Source: an uncultured Collinsella sp.
GTDB lineage: Bacteria; Actinomycetota; Coriobacteriia; Coriobacteriales; Coriobacteriaceae
Reading direction: 5' to 3'
DNA: 31,012 nt
NCBI GenBank assembly: GCA_958421035.1
Contig: CATZKS010000007.1
Coordinates: 1 to 31,012, forward strand
The translations under genes and the position numbers were made by a program. This document shows, piece after piece, positions 24,462 through 31,012 of this stretch. The stretch's first letter is position 1, and each line of letters starts with the position of its first letter. Below the pieces are notes generated by a model. It was not told the DNA's origin, ran no database searches, and was given only the letters and a program-made list of their open reading frames with translations.

Positions 24462-25130
24462 ATGAAGCCGCCTCATTCCACCGGCCGCAACGTCATCGCC
24501 ATTCTCGCCATACCCATCGTGATGCTCTTCCTTATCGTCATCACGCCCTTTTCTTTTGGTATCGCCTCGCCCTTCGATCTTTGCGGGATGATCGACGCCG
24601 GCTCGCGTGCCACCTCGCTCTCCTTTGTCTGCCGTGGCGTGTTCTACGAATATGCAATTCCCACCGGACTTTGGCAGTCCAAGTTACCGTTGCTCGGTCA
24701 GATCGACGGATGCTCCCCCTATTTCTGCCTTGGACCTCAGGCGCTAAACTATCTAATCGACGACCAGCCACTCGACTCCATCGGCCTTGCCTACGACTAC
24801 GCACCAAACACCGATGAGCGCCACATGAACCAAGTCCTCGACAAGATGCTTGGACAGTGCGGGCTCACCGAGGAGGCCGGTCGAACCATCTATAGCAACC
24901 AGAAATTAAAGCGAACAGAACTCCGCCGTGTCGGAAAAATCAAAGGGCGAAACAGGGCCGCCTACTGGGATGCCTGGGCAACACGCGACAAGGGCGAATT
25001 CGGACACAGCACCTATATGGTCACCGTCTACACCAAAGACGGAATTAAGGACAATGTTGACGATTTCGCGTCATCCAAACTCGGCATCCCCAAAACAACC
25101 AAACCCGCCAACCCGGATGAAATCCTGTAG
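24462..25130 (+). CDS. Unknown membrane-anchored protein
   Basis: 222 residues. An N-terminal membrane helix (about 10-33, VIAILAIPIVMLFLIVITPF) is followed by an extracytoplasmic domain with five cysteines (in FDLCGM, FVCRGV, DGCSPYFC and GQCGL) and a charged C-terminal half. The motif WDAWATRDKGEFGHSTYMVTVYTKDG near 165-190 is beta-like. GAGGAG lies 6-8 bp before the ATG. It resembles its divergent neighbour in size, anchor and cysteine content, but I see no clear sequence identity. I do not recognise a family. Codon use is slightly less GC-rich than in the core genes. Confidence 0.7.
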   Translation: MKPPHSTGRNVIAILAIPIVMLFLIVITPFSFGIASPFDLCGMIDAGSRATSLSFVCRGVFYEYAIPTGLWQSKLPLLGQIDGCSPYFCLGPQALNYLIDDQPLDSIGLAYDYAPNTDERHMNQVLDKMLGQCGLTEEAGRTIYSNQKLKRTELRRVGKIKGRNRAAYWDAWATRDKGEFGHSTYMVTVYTKDGIKDNVDDFASSKLGIPKTTKPANPDEIL

Positions 25131-25182
25131 GGACGCTCATTAAAATGCCGCCCAGCGATCACAATAACATCGAGCCCACCCC

Positions 25183-25217
25183 ACCACCACAAAGGTGCCT
25201 GTCCCCTTTGTGGTGAT
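25183..25217. repeat. Hairpin repeat copy 3 (inverted loop)
   Basis: Same arms as the copies at 23513 and 24317, but the loop region is the reverse complement (TGCCTGTCC), so this copy is inserted in the opposite orientation. Confidence 0.85.
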
Positions 25218-25236
25218 TTTCGGCTCCAGCGCTCAA

Positions 25237-25295
25237 AATCTCGATCTGTAACATCTAGCTGCCGTTTTTGACCCCAGATGTTACAGATTGAGATG
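25237..25295. repeat. Inverted repeat with CTGTAACATCT core
   Basis: Arms of about 17-20 bp (25240-25256 with 25276-25292, one mismatch). A related but shorter pair, CTGTAACA with TGTTACAG, lies at about 25326-25366. Both are within the gene-free 25131-25602 stretch. Confidence 0.65.
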
Positions 25296-25383
25296 AAATG
25301 CTCAGCGGCGCCCGTTTATCTAGATCTGTAACAACTACTCGGCAAATAAGGGTCTACCTGTTACAGGACAAGACAAACCGCGG

Positions 25384-25418
25384 ACCGCCACAAAGGGGAC
25401 AGGCACCTTTGTGGCGGT
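25384..25418. repeat. Hairpin repeat copy 4 with compensatory change
   Basis: Same element as at 23513, but the outer arms read ACCGCCAC and GTGGCGGT: an A-to-G on one side is matched by T-to-C on the other, keeping the stem perfect. Confidence 0.85.
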
Positions 25419-25425
25419 TTTCGAC

Positions 25426-25456
25426 AAAAAGAAGCCGCCCCATTAACAGAGGCGGC
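25426..25456 (-). terminator. Terminator-like hairpin downstream of the hydratase gene
   Basis: GCCGCC (25434-25439) pairs with GGCGGC (25451-25456); on the minus strand TTCTTTTT follows. It lies 150 bp after the hydratase stop. Confidence 0.55.
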
Positions 25457-25513
25457 ATCAAGCAAGTCTATTTATTAGCGTCCCTCAAGACCCAACGAGA
25501 ATGCAGAAATGTA

Positions 25514-25587
25514 GTCCGGGGCTCACCCTTTCCCGAACGCGACCCTCGCGAAGCGCGTGAGCGGGCGGGAAAGGGTAAGCCCCGGAC
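25514..25587. repeat. 22-bp-arm inverted repeat next to the hydratase stop
   Basis: Arms 25514-25535 and 25566-25587 match at 21 of 22 positions, around a 30-base loop that can itself fold (CGCG-rich). It ends 15 bp from the hydratase stop. No T-run follows, so it may stabilise the mRNA 3' end rather than terminate. Confidence 0.7.
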
Positions 25588-25602
25588 GGACAATTAAGTG
25601 CG

Positions 25603-27903
25603 TTACTCGGCAGCGGCCTTGAACTTGTTGTAGTTGATCAGGCAGCCGGCCTTGACGATGGCACGCTCCTCTGCCGTCATATCGGCAATATAGAGCTCAA
25701 TCTGCTCGACCGCACCATCGGCGCGCACTACGTACGCGGCGATGTTCTGCAGGTCGCCGTCGAGCGTGGTACGGATACCCGGCACAAAGACGTAGTCGCC
25801 CACCTCAAAGTTGGGCTCGGCCTCCATCTGGAAGGGCGCCATGCCCCAGTTCATCACGTTGGAGCGATAGCGCTTGGTGGCGTACTCGTGGACGATGTTG
25901 GCCAGGCCGCCAATTACGCGCTGGCAGCTCGCGGCCTGCTCGCGGGCAGAACCGTCACCGGGCTTCTTGGCATAGAGCATGGAGCCGTACTCGGTCGCCT
26001 TGGCATCGGCCGCGACACCCGCGCCTGCCAGTGCCTCAAACACGCCCGCAAGCTCGGCATCGAGCGCCGCCAGGTCGCCTGCTGCCTCGCCGGCAACGCG
26101 GCGCTTTTCCACCGCGTCGACCTCCTTGGAGCGGCCCACGTAGGCCGGATCGCGGCGGCTGAGCGTAAACTCGGCCAGGCCTAGCGGGTTGGAGCGGAAT
26201 GAGCTCGTCTCGCCCGAGGGAATGAGCTCGTCAGTCGTGGTGACCGGGTCCATGATCTTGGAGCACACCTTGAGCAGGATATCGTCGCCGAGAGGCTCCA
26301 TCGCGGGCCACGGCTTGATGTTGGGGCCTTCGACCAGCTCGTCGGCCGGCTCAGCCTTGCCAAAGCCCCAGTACACGCGCTTCTTGTACGGCGCGTCGTC
26401 AAAGGCGTACTCGCAGGCCTCGTCCCAGGTCTCCTCGGGCAGGTCGGTCGCCGGCGTCAGGACGCCGCCGTTGGCAGCCGTCGCCGCAATGGAGCGGGCG
26501 TCCATCAGGGCCACCGCGCTCAGCTGGCCATTGCCCGGCTTGGAACCCTCACGGTTGGGGAAGTTGCGCGTGGTGTGGCGGATGGACAGGCCGTTGTTAG
26601 CGGGCGTGTCGCCGGCACCGAAACACGGGCCGCAGAACGCCGTGCGCACGATCGCGCCAGCCTCCATAAGGTCGTAGATATAGCCGCGGCGTGTAAGCTC
26701 GAGTGCCACGGGCTGGCTCGTGGGATAGACCGACAGCGAGAACTCGCCGCAGCCGGTGTTGGCGCCCTTGAGCACGCGGGCAGCCTGGACCACGGAGTCG
26801 TAGTTGCCGCCCGAGCAGCCGGCGATAACGCCCTGCTGCACGTGCAGCTTGCCGTCGACGATCTTGTCGAGCAGGCTAAAGTGCGTCTTGCCCTCGCCGA
26901 TCTTGGCAGCCTCGAGCTCCACCTCGTGCAGGATGTCCTCGAGGTTCTCGTTAAGCTCGTCAATCTCAAAGCCGTTGGAAGGATGGAACGGCAGCGCGAT
27001 CATGGGCTTGATGCTCGACAGATCGACCTCGACGCAGCCGTCGTAGTAGGCGACATCGGCGGGCTTGAGCTCGCGGTAGTCGTCGCCGCGGCCGTGCATG
27101 GCCAAAAACGCGTGTGTGTCCTCGTCGGTGGCCCAGATGGAGGAAAGGCAGGTGGTCTCGGTGGTCATGACGTCGACGCCGTTGCGATAGTCAGCCGTCA
27201 TGCTCGCGATGCCGGGGCCCACAAACTCCATGACCTTGTTCTTGACGTAGCCCTTGGCAAAGACGGCGCGGATGATGGCGAGCGCCACATCGTGCGGGCC
27301 GACGCCGGGGCGCGGGGCGCCCGTGAGGTAGATGGCGACGACGCCGGGATAGGCGACATCGTAGGTGTCGCGCAGCAGCTGCTTTGCCAGCTCGCCGCCG
27401 CCCTCGCCCACGGCCATGGTGCCCAGGGCACCATAGCGGGTGTGCGAGTCGGAACCCAGGATCATCTTGCCGCAACCGGCGAAGTTCTCGCGCATAAAGG
27501 AGTGGATGACGGCGATGTGCGGCGGGACGAAGATGCCACCGTACTTCTTGGCCGCGGAAAGGCCAAAGACGTGGTCGTCCTCGTTGATGGTGCCACCCAC
27601 GGCACACAGCGAGTTATGGCAGTTGGTGAGCACGTAAGGCAGCGGGAACTGCTCCATGCCCGAGGCACGCGCCGTCTGGATGATGCCGACAAAGGTGATG
27701 TCGTGGCTCGCCATGGCGTCGAAGCGAATCTTGAGCGCCTCGGGGTCGCCGGACGTGTTGTGTGCCTGAAGGATCGAATACGCGATGGTGCCGCGCTTGG
27801 CATCCTCGGGCGTCTGCGTAATACCGCGCTCGGCAGCCTCGGCCGCAGGCACAACCTCGCTGCCGCCGCGCAGGTAGATGCCGTCCTCGTACAGCTTGAC
27901 CAT
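25603..27903 (-). CDS. Aconitase-superfamily hydratase (YbhJ-like)
   Basis: 766 residues. The aconitase core is recognisable: LGSDSHTRYGALGTMAVGEGGGE near 150, then GCSGGNYD (Cys363) and FCGPCFG (Cys424, Cys427). This gives the three cysteines that ligate the [4Fe-4S] cluster, with spacing close to that of mitochondrial aconitase. The C-terminal swivel domain contains RYRSNVMNWGMAPF. Overall it looks closer to the YbhJ/putative hydratase group (about 750 residues) than to AcnA (about 890). The substrate is unknown; it could be citrate/isocitrate or a related hydroxyacid. The ATG at 27903 (MVKLYEDGIYL) has GGGAG upstream and is preferred to an in-frame ATG 45 bp earlier. No other TCA-cycle gene is in the window. 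Confidence 0.85.
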   Translation of the reverse strand: MVKLYEDGIYLRGGSEVVPAAEAAERGITQTPEDAKRGTIAYSILQAHNTSGDPEALKIRFDAMASHDITFVGIIQTARASGMEQFPLPYVLTNCHNSLCAVGGTINEDDHVFGLSAAKKYGGIFVPPHIAVIHSFMRENFAGCGKMILGSDSHTRYGALGTMAVGEGGGELAKQLLRDTYDVAYPGVVAIYLTGAPRPGVGPHDVALAIIRAVFAKGYVKNKVMEFVGPGIASMTADYRNGVDVMTTETTCLSSIWATDEDTHAFLAMHGRGDDYRELKPADVAYYDGCVEVDLSSIKPMIALPFHPSNGFEIDELNENLEDILHEVELEAAKIGEGKTHFSLLDKIVDGKLHVQQGVIAGCSGGNYDSVVQAARVLKGANTGCGEFSLSVYPTSQPVALELTRRGYIYDLMEAGAIVRTAFCGPCFGAGDTPANNGLSIRHTTRNFPNREGSKPGNGQLSAVALMDARSIAATAANGGVLTPATDLPEETWDEACEYAFDDAPYKKRVYWGFGKAEPADELVEGPNIKPWPAMEPLGDDILLKVCSKIMDPVTTTDELIPSGETSSFRSNPLGLAEFTLSRRDPAYVGRSKEVDAVEKRRVAGEAAGDLAALDAELAGVFEALAGAGVAADAKATEYGSMLYAKKPGDGSAREQAASCQRVIGGLANIVHEYATKRYRSNVMNWGMAPFQMEAEPNFEVGDYVFVPGIRTTLDGDLQNIAAYVVRADGAVEQIELYIADMTAEERAIVKAGCLINYNKFKAAAE

Positions 27904-27990
27904 ACTGTCTCCCACTCTGCCCAAAAGATTTGGGCGCATAGCATACATTCGTTCAATATCGTGCCATAGAACGGTTGCGAGTGGGTTACG

Positions 27991-28019
27991 AATCTACACG
28001 TTCACTTTATCTCGGTAAA
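27991..28019 (-). promoter_or_regulatory. Candidate hydratase promoter
   Basis: On the minus strand TTTACC (28014-28019) and TAGATT (27991-27996) are separated by 17 bp and lie about 90 bp before the start codon. Each matches the consensus at four of six positions. Confidence 0.4.
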
Positions 28020-28161
28020 GTACAGGACGAGTCCGGCGAGGGCCTGCAGATTTAGTGCAAGAGTGTCCCTTTCGACTAGTCATTTAAGAACGTCCCCAAT
28101 GACTACCAACGACTACCGCATCCGGAGCAAGGCAACGCCGCAGGTAGAGGACGGACAGCGA

Positions 28162-28261
28162 GCGACGTCCAGAGCGAACAAGTTGGCATGAAAAAGGCAA
28201 GGCATAGACCTTCTGGTCATGCCTTGCCTTTTGAATGACAAATTGTCGCTCTGGACGTCGC
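28162..28261. terminator. Bidirectional terminator nested in a 16-bp inverted repeat
   Basis: The inner stem 28192-28210 with 28215-28232 (18 bp, one bulge, TTCT loop) has A-rich and T-rich flanks and can terminate in both directions. It closes the dnaK-hspR operon. It lies inside a perfect 16-bp inverted repeat, GCGACGTCCAGAGCGA (28162-28177) with 28246-28261. A further 9-bp hairpin (28275-28302) abuts the hspR stop. The remainder of the 27904-28301 gap holds no gene. Confidence 0.75.
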
Positions 28262-28301
28262 GCAGCGTCGGCCCGTTACGCGGGTTGGTAAAACCGCGTA
28301 A

Positions 28302-28718
28302 CTACAAATCCCCGCCTGCGCCCAAAAGTTTGCGCATGACCTGTTCGGGGTTGACCGAGCCGTCGCGCGGGGCCAGGGCGGTGATCTTCTTCTGCATCTT
28401 GTACTCGTGCAGCTCGTCCTCGAGCTGGCGCACGCGGGCACGAAGCTTTTCGTTCTCGCGCTCGCGCTCCTCAGCACGCTCCTTCATATCGAGGATGCGC
28501 ACCACGCCGGCAAGGTTGATACCCTCGTCGGTCAGCTGGTTGATGAGCTCCAAGCGCTCGATATCGGCACGCGAATACAGGCGCGTGTTGCCGCCCGAGC
28601 GCTGGGGATTCACCAAGCCTTTGGACTCGTAGACGCGCAGAGTCTGCGGGTGCATGCCGGTCAGCTCGGCCGCCACGCTGATCATGTACAGCGGTTTGTT
28701 CCTATTGTCCTCGGCCAT
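28302..28718 (-). CDS. hspR: HspR heat-shock repressor (MerR family)
   Basis: 138 residues. The N-terminal MerR-type winged helix (about 10-75) has YMISVAAELTGMHPQTLRVYESKGLVNPQRSGGNTRLYSRADIERL. A coiled coil follows (about 78-110, MKERAEERERENEKLRARVRQLEDEL). HspR represses the dnaK operon and clpB by binding HAIR inverted repeats, using DnaK as co-repressor, so its place at the end of the dnaK operon closes a feedback loop. The operon promoter is outside the window. The start follows dnaJ by 72 bp. Confidence 0.95.
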   Translation of the reverse strand: MAEDNRNKPLYMISVAAELTGMHPQTLRVYESKGLVNPQRSGGNTRLYSRADIERLELINQLTDEGINLAGVVRILDMKERAEERERENEKLRARVRQLEDELHEYKMQKKITALAPRDGSVNPEQVMRKLLGAGGDL

Positions 28719-28790
28719 GCTACCTGACCCCTTTCCGTCTCGTTATCGTCCATCATAAGCCCGCGGGCGCGGGCGTGCGCCACGACCGCC

Positions 28791-29756
28791 CTAGTACGTC
28801 GCCTTGTAACGGTTGACCTTCTCGCGATAGTCGCGCGCGTCGGCCTCGCGCAGCTTGGTCATGGCATCGCGCTCGTCATCAGACAGGTTCGTGGGAACCT
28901 GCACCTTAATCTCGACAAGCAGTGCACCGGTACGCCCGCGATGCTTAACGTCGGGCGCACCCATCTCCTTAAAGCGGAACTTCTTGCCCGTCTGGGTGCC
29001 AGCGGGCACCTTCAGACGAACCGTCGCGCCGCCGGGCGTCGGCACGTCCACCGTGCAGCCGAGCGCCGCCTCATAGACCGAGACCGGTACCTCCATGGTC
29101 ACGTCGGCACCTTTACGCTTAAACAGCGGATGCTCCTCCACGTGCGTGGTCACGACCAGGTCGCCGCGCTCGCCGCCGGCAACGCCATACTCGCCGCGAC
29201 GTTTGTAGCGCAGCTTGCCGCCGTCGACCGCGCCCGCAGGCACCGAGACCGTAATGGTCTGCTGCTCGCCTGTCGAGGGAATGCGATAGGTGACCTTGTG
29301 CGTCACGCCGCGGAACGCGTCCTCAGCCGTCACATCGACGGTCAGCGACAGGTCGCCGCCCTTGCGAGCGCGGCTGCGACCCGCGCCGGCACCGGCAGCG
29401 CCCGCAGCCCCGGCAAAGCCCGAGCCCCAATCGCTGCCCCAGGCGCCGTTGCCGCTAAAGATGCTGTCGAAAATGTCGCCCCAGCCACTGGCGCCCGCGC
29501 CGGCACCGTAGCCGCCGCCATACGCGCCGCCCGCGCCCGGCATGCCGCCAAACATGAGCATCTGGTCGTACTCTTTGCGCTTCTTCTCGTCCGAAAGCGT
29601 CTCATAGGCCTCGCTGATCTCCTTAAACTTGGCCTCGTCGCCGCCGGCATCGGGGTGATATTTTTGCGCGAGCTTGCGAAACGCGCTCTTGATCTCTTTG
29701 TCGGAGGCGCTCTTGGATACGCCCAGGATGTCATAGAAGGTTTTGCCTGCAGCCAT
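28791..29756 (-). CDS. dnaJ: DnaJ-family co-chaperone without zinc finger (CbpA-like)
   Basis: 321 residues. The J domain (1-70) has the HPD motif (34-36) that stimulates DnaK ATPase. A Gly/Phe/Ala-rich linker (about 75-130) follows, then two beta-rich substrate-binding domains (CTD I and II; VPAGAVDGGKLRYKRRGEYG, VPAGTQTGKKFRF). The four CxxCxGxG zinc repeats of classical DnaJ are absent, so this is a class B J protein. A classical DnaJ may be encoded elsewhere. The ATG at 29756 (MAAGKTFYD) has GGAGAGGAG upstream and is preferred to a start 33 bp earlier. A strong hairpin lies between it and grpE. Confidence 0.93.
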   Translation of the reverse strand: MAAGKTFYDILGVSKSASDKEIKSAFRKLAQKYHPDAGGDEAKFKEISEAYETLSDEKKRKEYDQMLMFGGMPGAGGAYGGGYGAGAGASGWGDIFDSIFSGNGAWGSDWGSGFAGAAGAAGAGAGRSRARKGGDLSLTVDVTAEDAFRGVTHKVTYRIPSTGEQQTITVSVPAGAVDGGKLRYKRRGEYGVAGGERGDLVVTTHVEEHPLFKRKGADVTMEVPVSVYEAALGCTVDVPTPGGATVRLKVPAGTQTGKKFRFKEMGAPDVKHRGRTGALLVEIKVQVPTNLSDDERDAMTKLREADARDYREKVNRYKATY

Positions 29757-29829
29757 CGTAGCTCCTCTCCTGTTACGTCCGCCGCCCATGCAGACGACGG
29801 TTCATGCTTTCATATGGCACTAGGCCAGA

Positions 29830-29859
29830 AAGGGCCCCGGGTGTTGCCCCGGGGCCCTT
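29830..29859 (-). terminator. Strong hairpin between grpE and dnaJ
   Basis: A perfect 12-bp GC-rich stem AAGGGCCCCGGG (29830-29841 with 29848-29859) with a six-base loop; on the minus strand TTTCTGG follows. It lies just after the grpE stop, inside the operon. It may partly terminate transcription or mark an mRNA processing point, lowering dnaJ-hspR relative to dnaK-grpE. Confidence 0.65.
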
Positions 29860-29864
29860 CTCAA

Positions 29865-30707
29865 TTACTCCTCGGTGCTCTCGGCCGTATCGGCCGTAGC
29901 ATCCTCGGGCGCCGCTTCGGGCTCCGGTGCGGGGCGCTTCTCGCCACCGTAGGTCACCGTCACCATCGCGGAACGCAGGATGCGATCCGCCATGCGGTAG
30001 CCCTTCTGGTACACATCGTTGACGGTCTCGTCGTACTGCGACGCGTCCTCGACGCGACCCACGGCCTGGTGCTCGAGCGGATCGAACGCCTCGCCCTTGG
30101 GGTCGATTGGCTCAACGCCCTCGTGCGCGAACACGTCGAGCAGCTTGGCATGTACCGCGTCAACGCCATCGACGAACTGCTTAAAGTCGTCGGAAAGCTC
30201 TTGACTGCGGGCATGGTCAATCGCGCGCTCGATATCGTCGATCACCGGCAACAGCGCGGTGACAAGCTTCTCGGTCGCGCGCTCGCGCTCGGCGATACGC
30301 TCATTGGCGGTGCGGCGACGGAAGTTCTCCCAGTCGGCCTGCAGACGGGCGGTGCGCTCGGTGGCGTCCTTTGCCTTGTCCTCTGCGGCCTTCTGAGCCT
30401 CTGCCGCAGCATCGAGCTCGCTGCGCACGTCGGCGAGCTCCTTTTGGGCCTGCTCGAACTTGAGCTTAAAGTCGTTGTCGGCGGCTTCCTCACCGGCGCG
30501 GATAGCAGCTTCCACCATCTCGTCCTCGGTCATCGTCGCCTCCTTGTTGGAATCCTCTACCTGGTTCTCGGCAGCCTCGGCGGCCGCGGCCTCGTTGGCC
30601 TCGGTATCGTCGACGGCCTCTACGGGAATCTTCACGTCCTTCTCCTCAGAGTCAACGGGGGCGGCGCCAGCGGCAGCCGCCTCCGTGCGAGCTTTACGGG
30701 CGGACAT
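29865..30707 (-). CDS. grpE: GrpE nucleotide-exchange factor
   Basis: 280 residues, long for GrpE (usually 180-220). The N-terminal 75 residues are acidic Ala/Glu-rich and low complexity. A long helix (about 78-135) is followed by the family signature WENFRRRTANER, the four-helix region LLPVIDDIERAIDHA, and the beta-wing (PIDPKGEAFDPLEHQAV, VYQKGYRMADRILRSAMVTV). An acidic tail of about 35 residues ends the protein. GrpE releases ADP from DnaK. It begins 2 bp after the dnaK stop with GAGGACAAG upstream, so translation is probably coupled. Confidence 0.96.
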   Translation of the reverse strand: MSARKARTEAAAAGAAPVDSEEKDVKIPVEAVDDTEANEAAAAEAAENQVEDSNKEATMTEDEMVEAAIRAGEEAADNDFKLKFEQAQKELADVRSELDAAAEAQKAAEDKAKDATERTARLQADWENFRRRTANERIAERERATEKLVTALLPVIDDIERAIDHARSQELSDDFKQFVDGVDAVHAKLLDVFAHEGVEPIDPKGEAFDPLEHQAVGRVEDASQYDETVNDVYQKGYRMADRILRSAMVTVTYGGEKRPAPEPEAAPEDATADTAESTEE

Positions 30708-30709
30708 GA

Positions 30710-31012
30710 TTACTTGTCCTCGTCGTCCACAACCTCGTAGTCGGCATCGACGACGTCATCGTCGGCAGGCTGGGCGCCGGCGGCACCGTCGGTCTGCTGC
30801 TGAGCGTCGGCGTAGACAACCTGGGCCAGCTCATAGGCCACGGACTGCAGGGACTCGCCGGCGGCCTTGATGGCCTCGACGTCAGAGCCCTCGAGCGCCT
30901 TCTTGGCGTCGGCGATAGCGGCCTCGGCCTTGGACTTCACGTCAGCGGAAACCTTGTCGCCCAGCTCGTTGAGGGTCTGCTCGGTGGAGTAGCACAGGCT
31001 GTCGGTCTGGTT
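30710..31012 (-). CDS. dnaK: DnaK (Hsp70), C-terminal end only
   Basis: The 100 C-terminal residues are present; the rest is beyond the window edge. NQTDSLCYSTEQTLNELGDKV and VKSKAEAAIADAKKALEG are the helical lid. The end is the acidic tail typical of DnaK (ADDDVVDADYEVVDDEDK), whose EEVD-like terminus contacts co-chaperones. As first gene of the dnaK-grpE-dnaJ-hspR operon, its promoter and any HAIR site lie outside the window. Confidence 0.95.
   Translation of the reverse strand, partial: NQTDSLCYSTEQTLNELGDKVSADVKSKAEAAIADAKKALEGSDVEAIKAAGESLQSVAYELAQVVYADAQQQTDGAAGAQPADDDVVDADYEVVDDEDK

Overview
The window looks like the chromosome of a high-GC Gram-positive bacterium of the Actinomycetota, most likely a gut Coriobacteriia and probably Collinsella-like. 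Three things support this. The dnaK-grpE-dnaJ-hspR gene order is the actinobacterial heat-shock arrangement. The FHA / PP2C phosphatase / SEDS-PBP / PASTA-kinase cluster is the actinobacterial cell-wall signalling locus. The rest of the content is anaerobe-like: a mannose-family PTS with a DUF956 protein, HypA, an Fe-S flavin oxidoreductase and a DUF5692-like membrane protein. The genus is inferred from this content; no 16S gene is present.

Layout. 1-7.3 kb (+ strand): cell-wall growth and Ser/Thr phosphorylation cluster, made of an FHA protein, a PP2C phosphatase, one polypeptide fusing a SEDS glycosyltransferase to a class B PBP, and a four-PASTA kinase. 7.3-8.0 kb: terminators, tRNA-Arg(CCT), tRNA-derived fragments, and a regular array of seven alternating inverted 15-bp units spaced 30-31 bp. 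8.0-11.3 kb (- strand): mannose-type PTS operon (EIIAB, EIIC, EIID, DUF956). 11.6-12.0 kb (- strand): hypA. 12.2-15.0 kb (- strand): large Fe-S/FAD oxidoreductase, divergent from a TetR regulator and a DUF5692-like membrane protein (15.2-16.9 kb, +), with at least two perfect TetR-type dyads between them. 17.2-18.7 kb (+): unknown membrane-anchored protein with an acidic cytoplasmic tail. 18.7-20.1 kb (- strand): AAA/DUF4143 ATPase with a 24-bp dyad around its putative -10. 20.4-23.4 kb (- strand): 64-aa Pro-rich acidic protein and clpB. 23.5-25.6 kb: two unknown exported or anchored proteins in a region rich in dispersed hairpin repeats. 25.6-27.9 kb (- strand): aconitase-superfamily hydratase. 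28.3-31.0 kb (- strand): hspR, dnaJ, grpE and the 3' end of dnaK.

How the genes work together. The first cluster couples peptidoglycan synthesis to phosphorylation: the kinase's PASTA repeats face the wall, the phosphatase reverses its action, and the FHA protein reads phosphothreonine. The heat-shock operon encodes the Hsp70 machine and its repressor HspR, and ClpB is the partner disaggregase. The PTS operon imports a hexose-type sugar. The TetR/oxidoreductase/membrane-protein group looks like one co-regulated redox unit.

I see no CRISPR array, defence island, intact prophage or insertion sequence. The unusual material is mostly non-coding: the phased repeat array, tRNA remnants, a hairpin family with a compensatory change, and several operator-like dyads.
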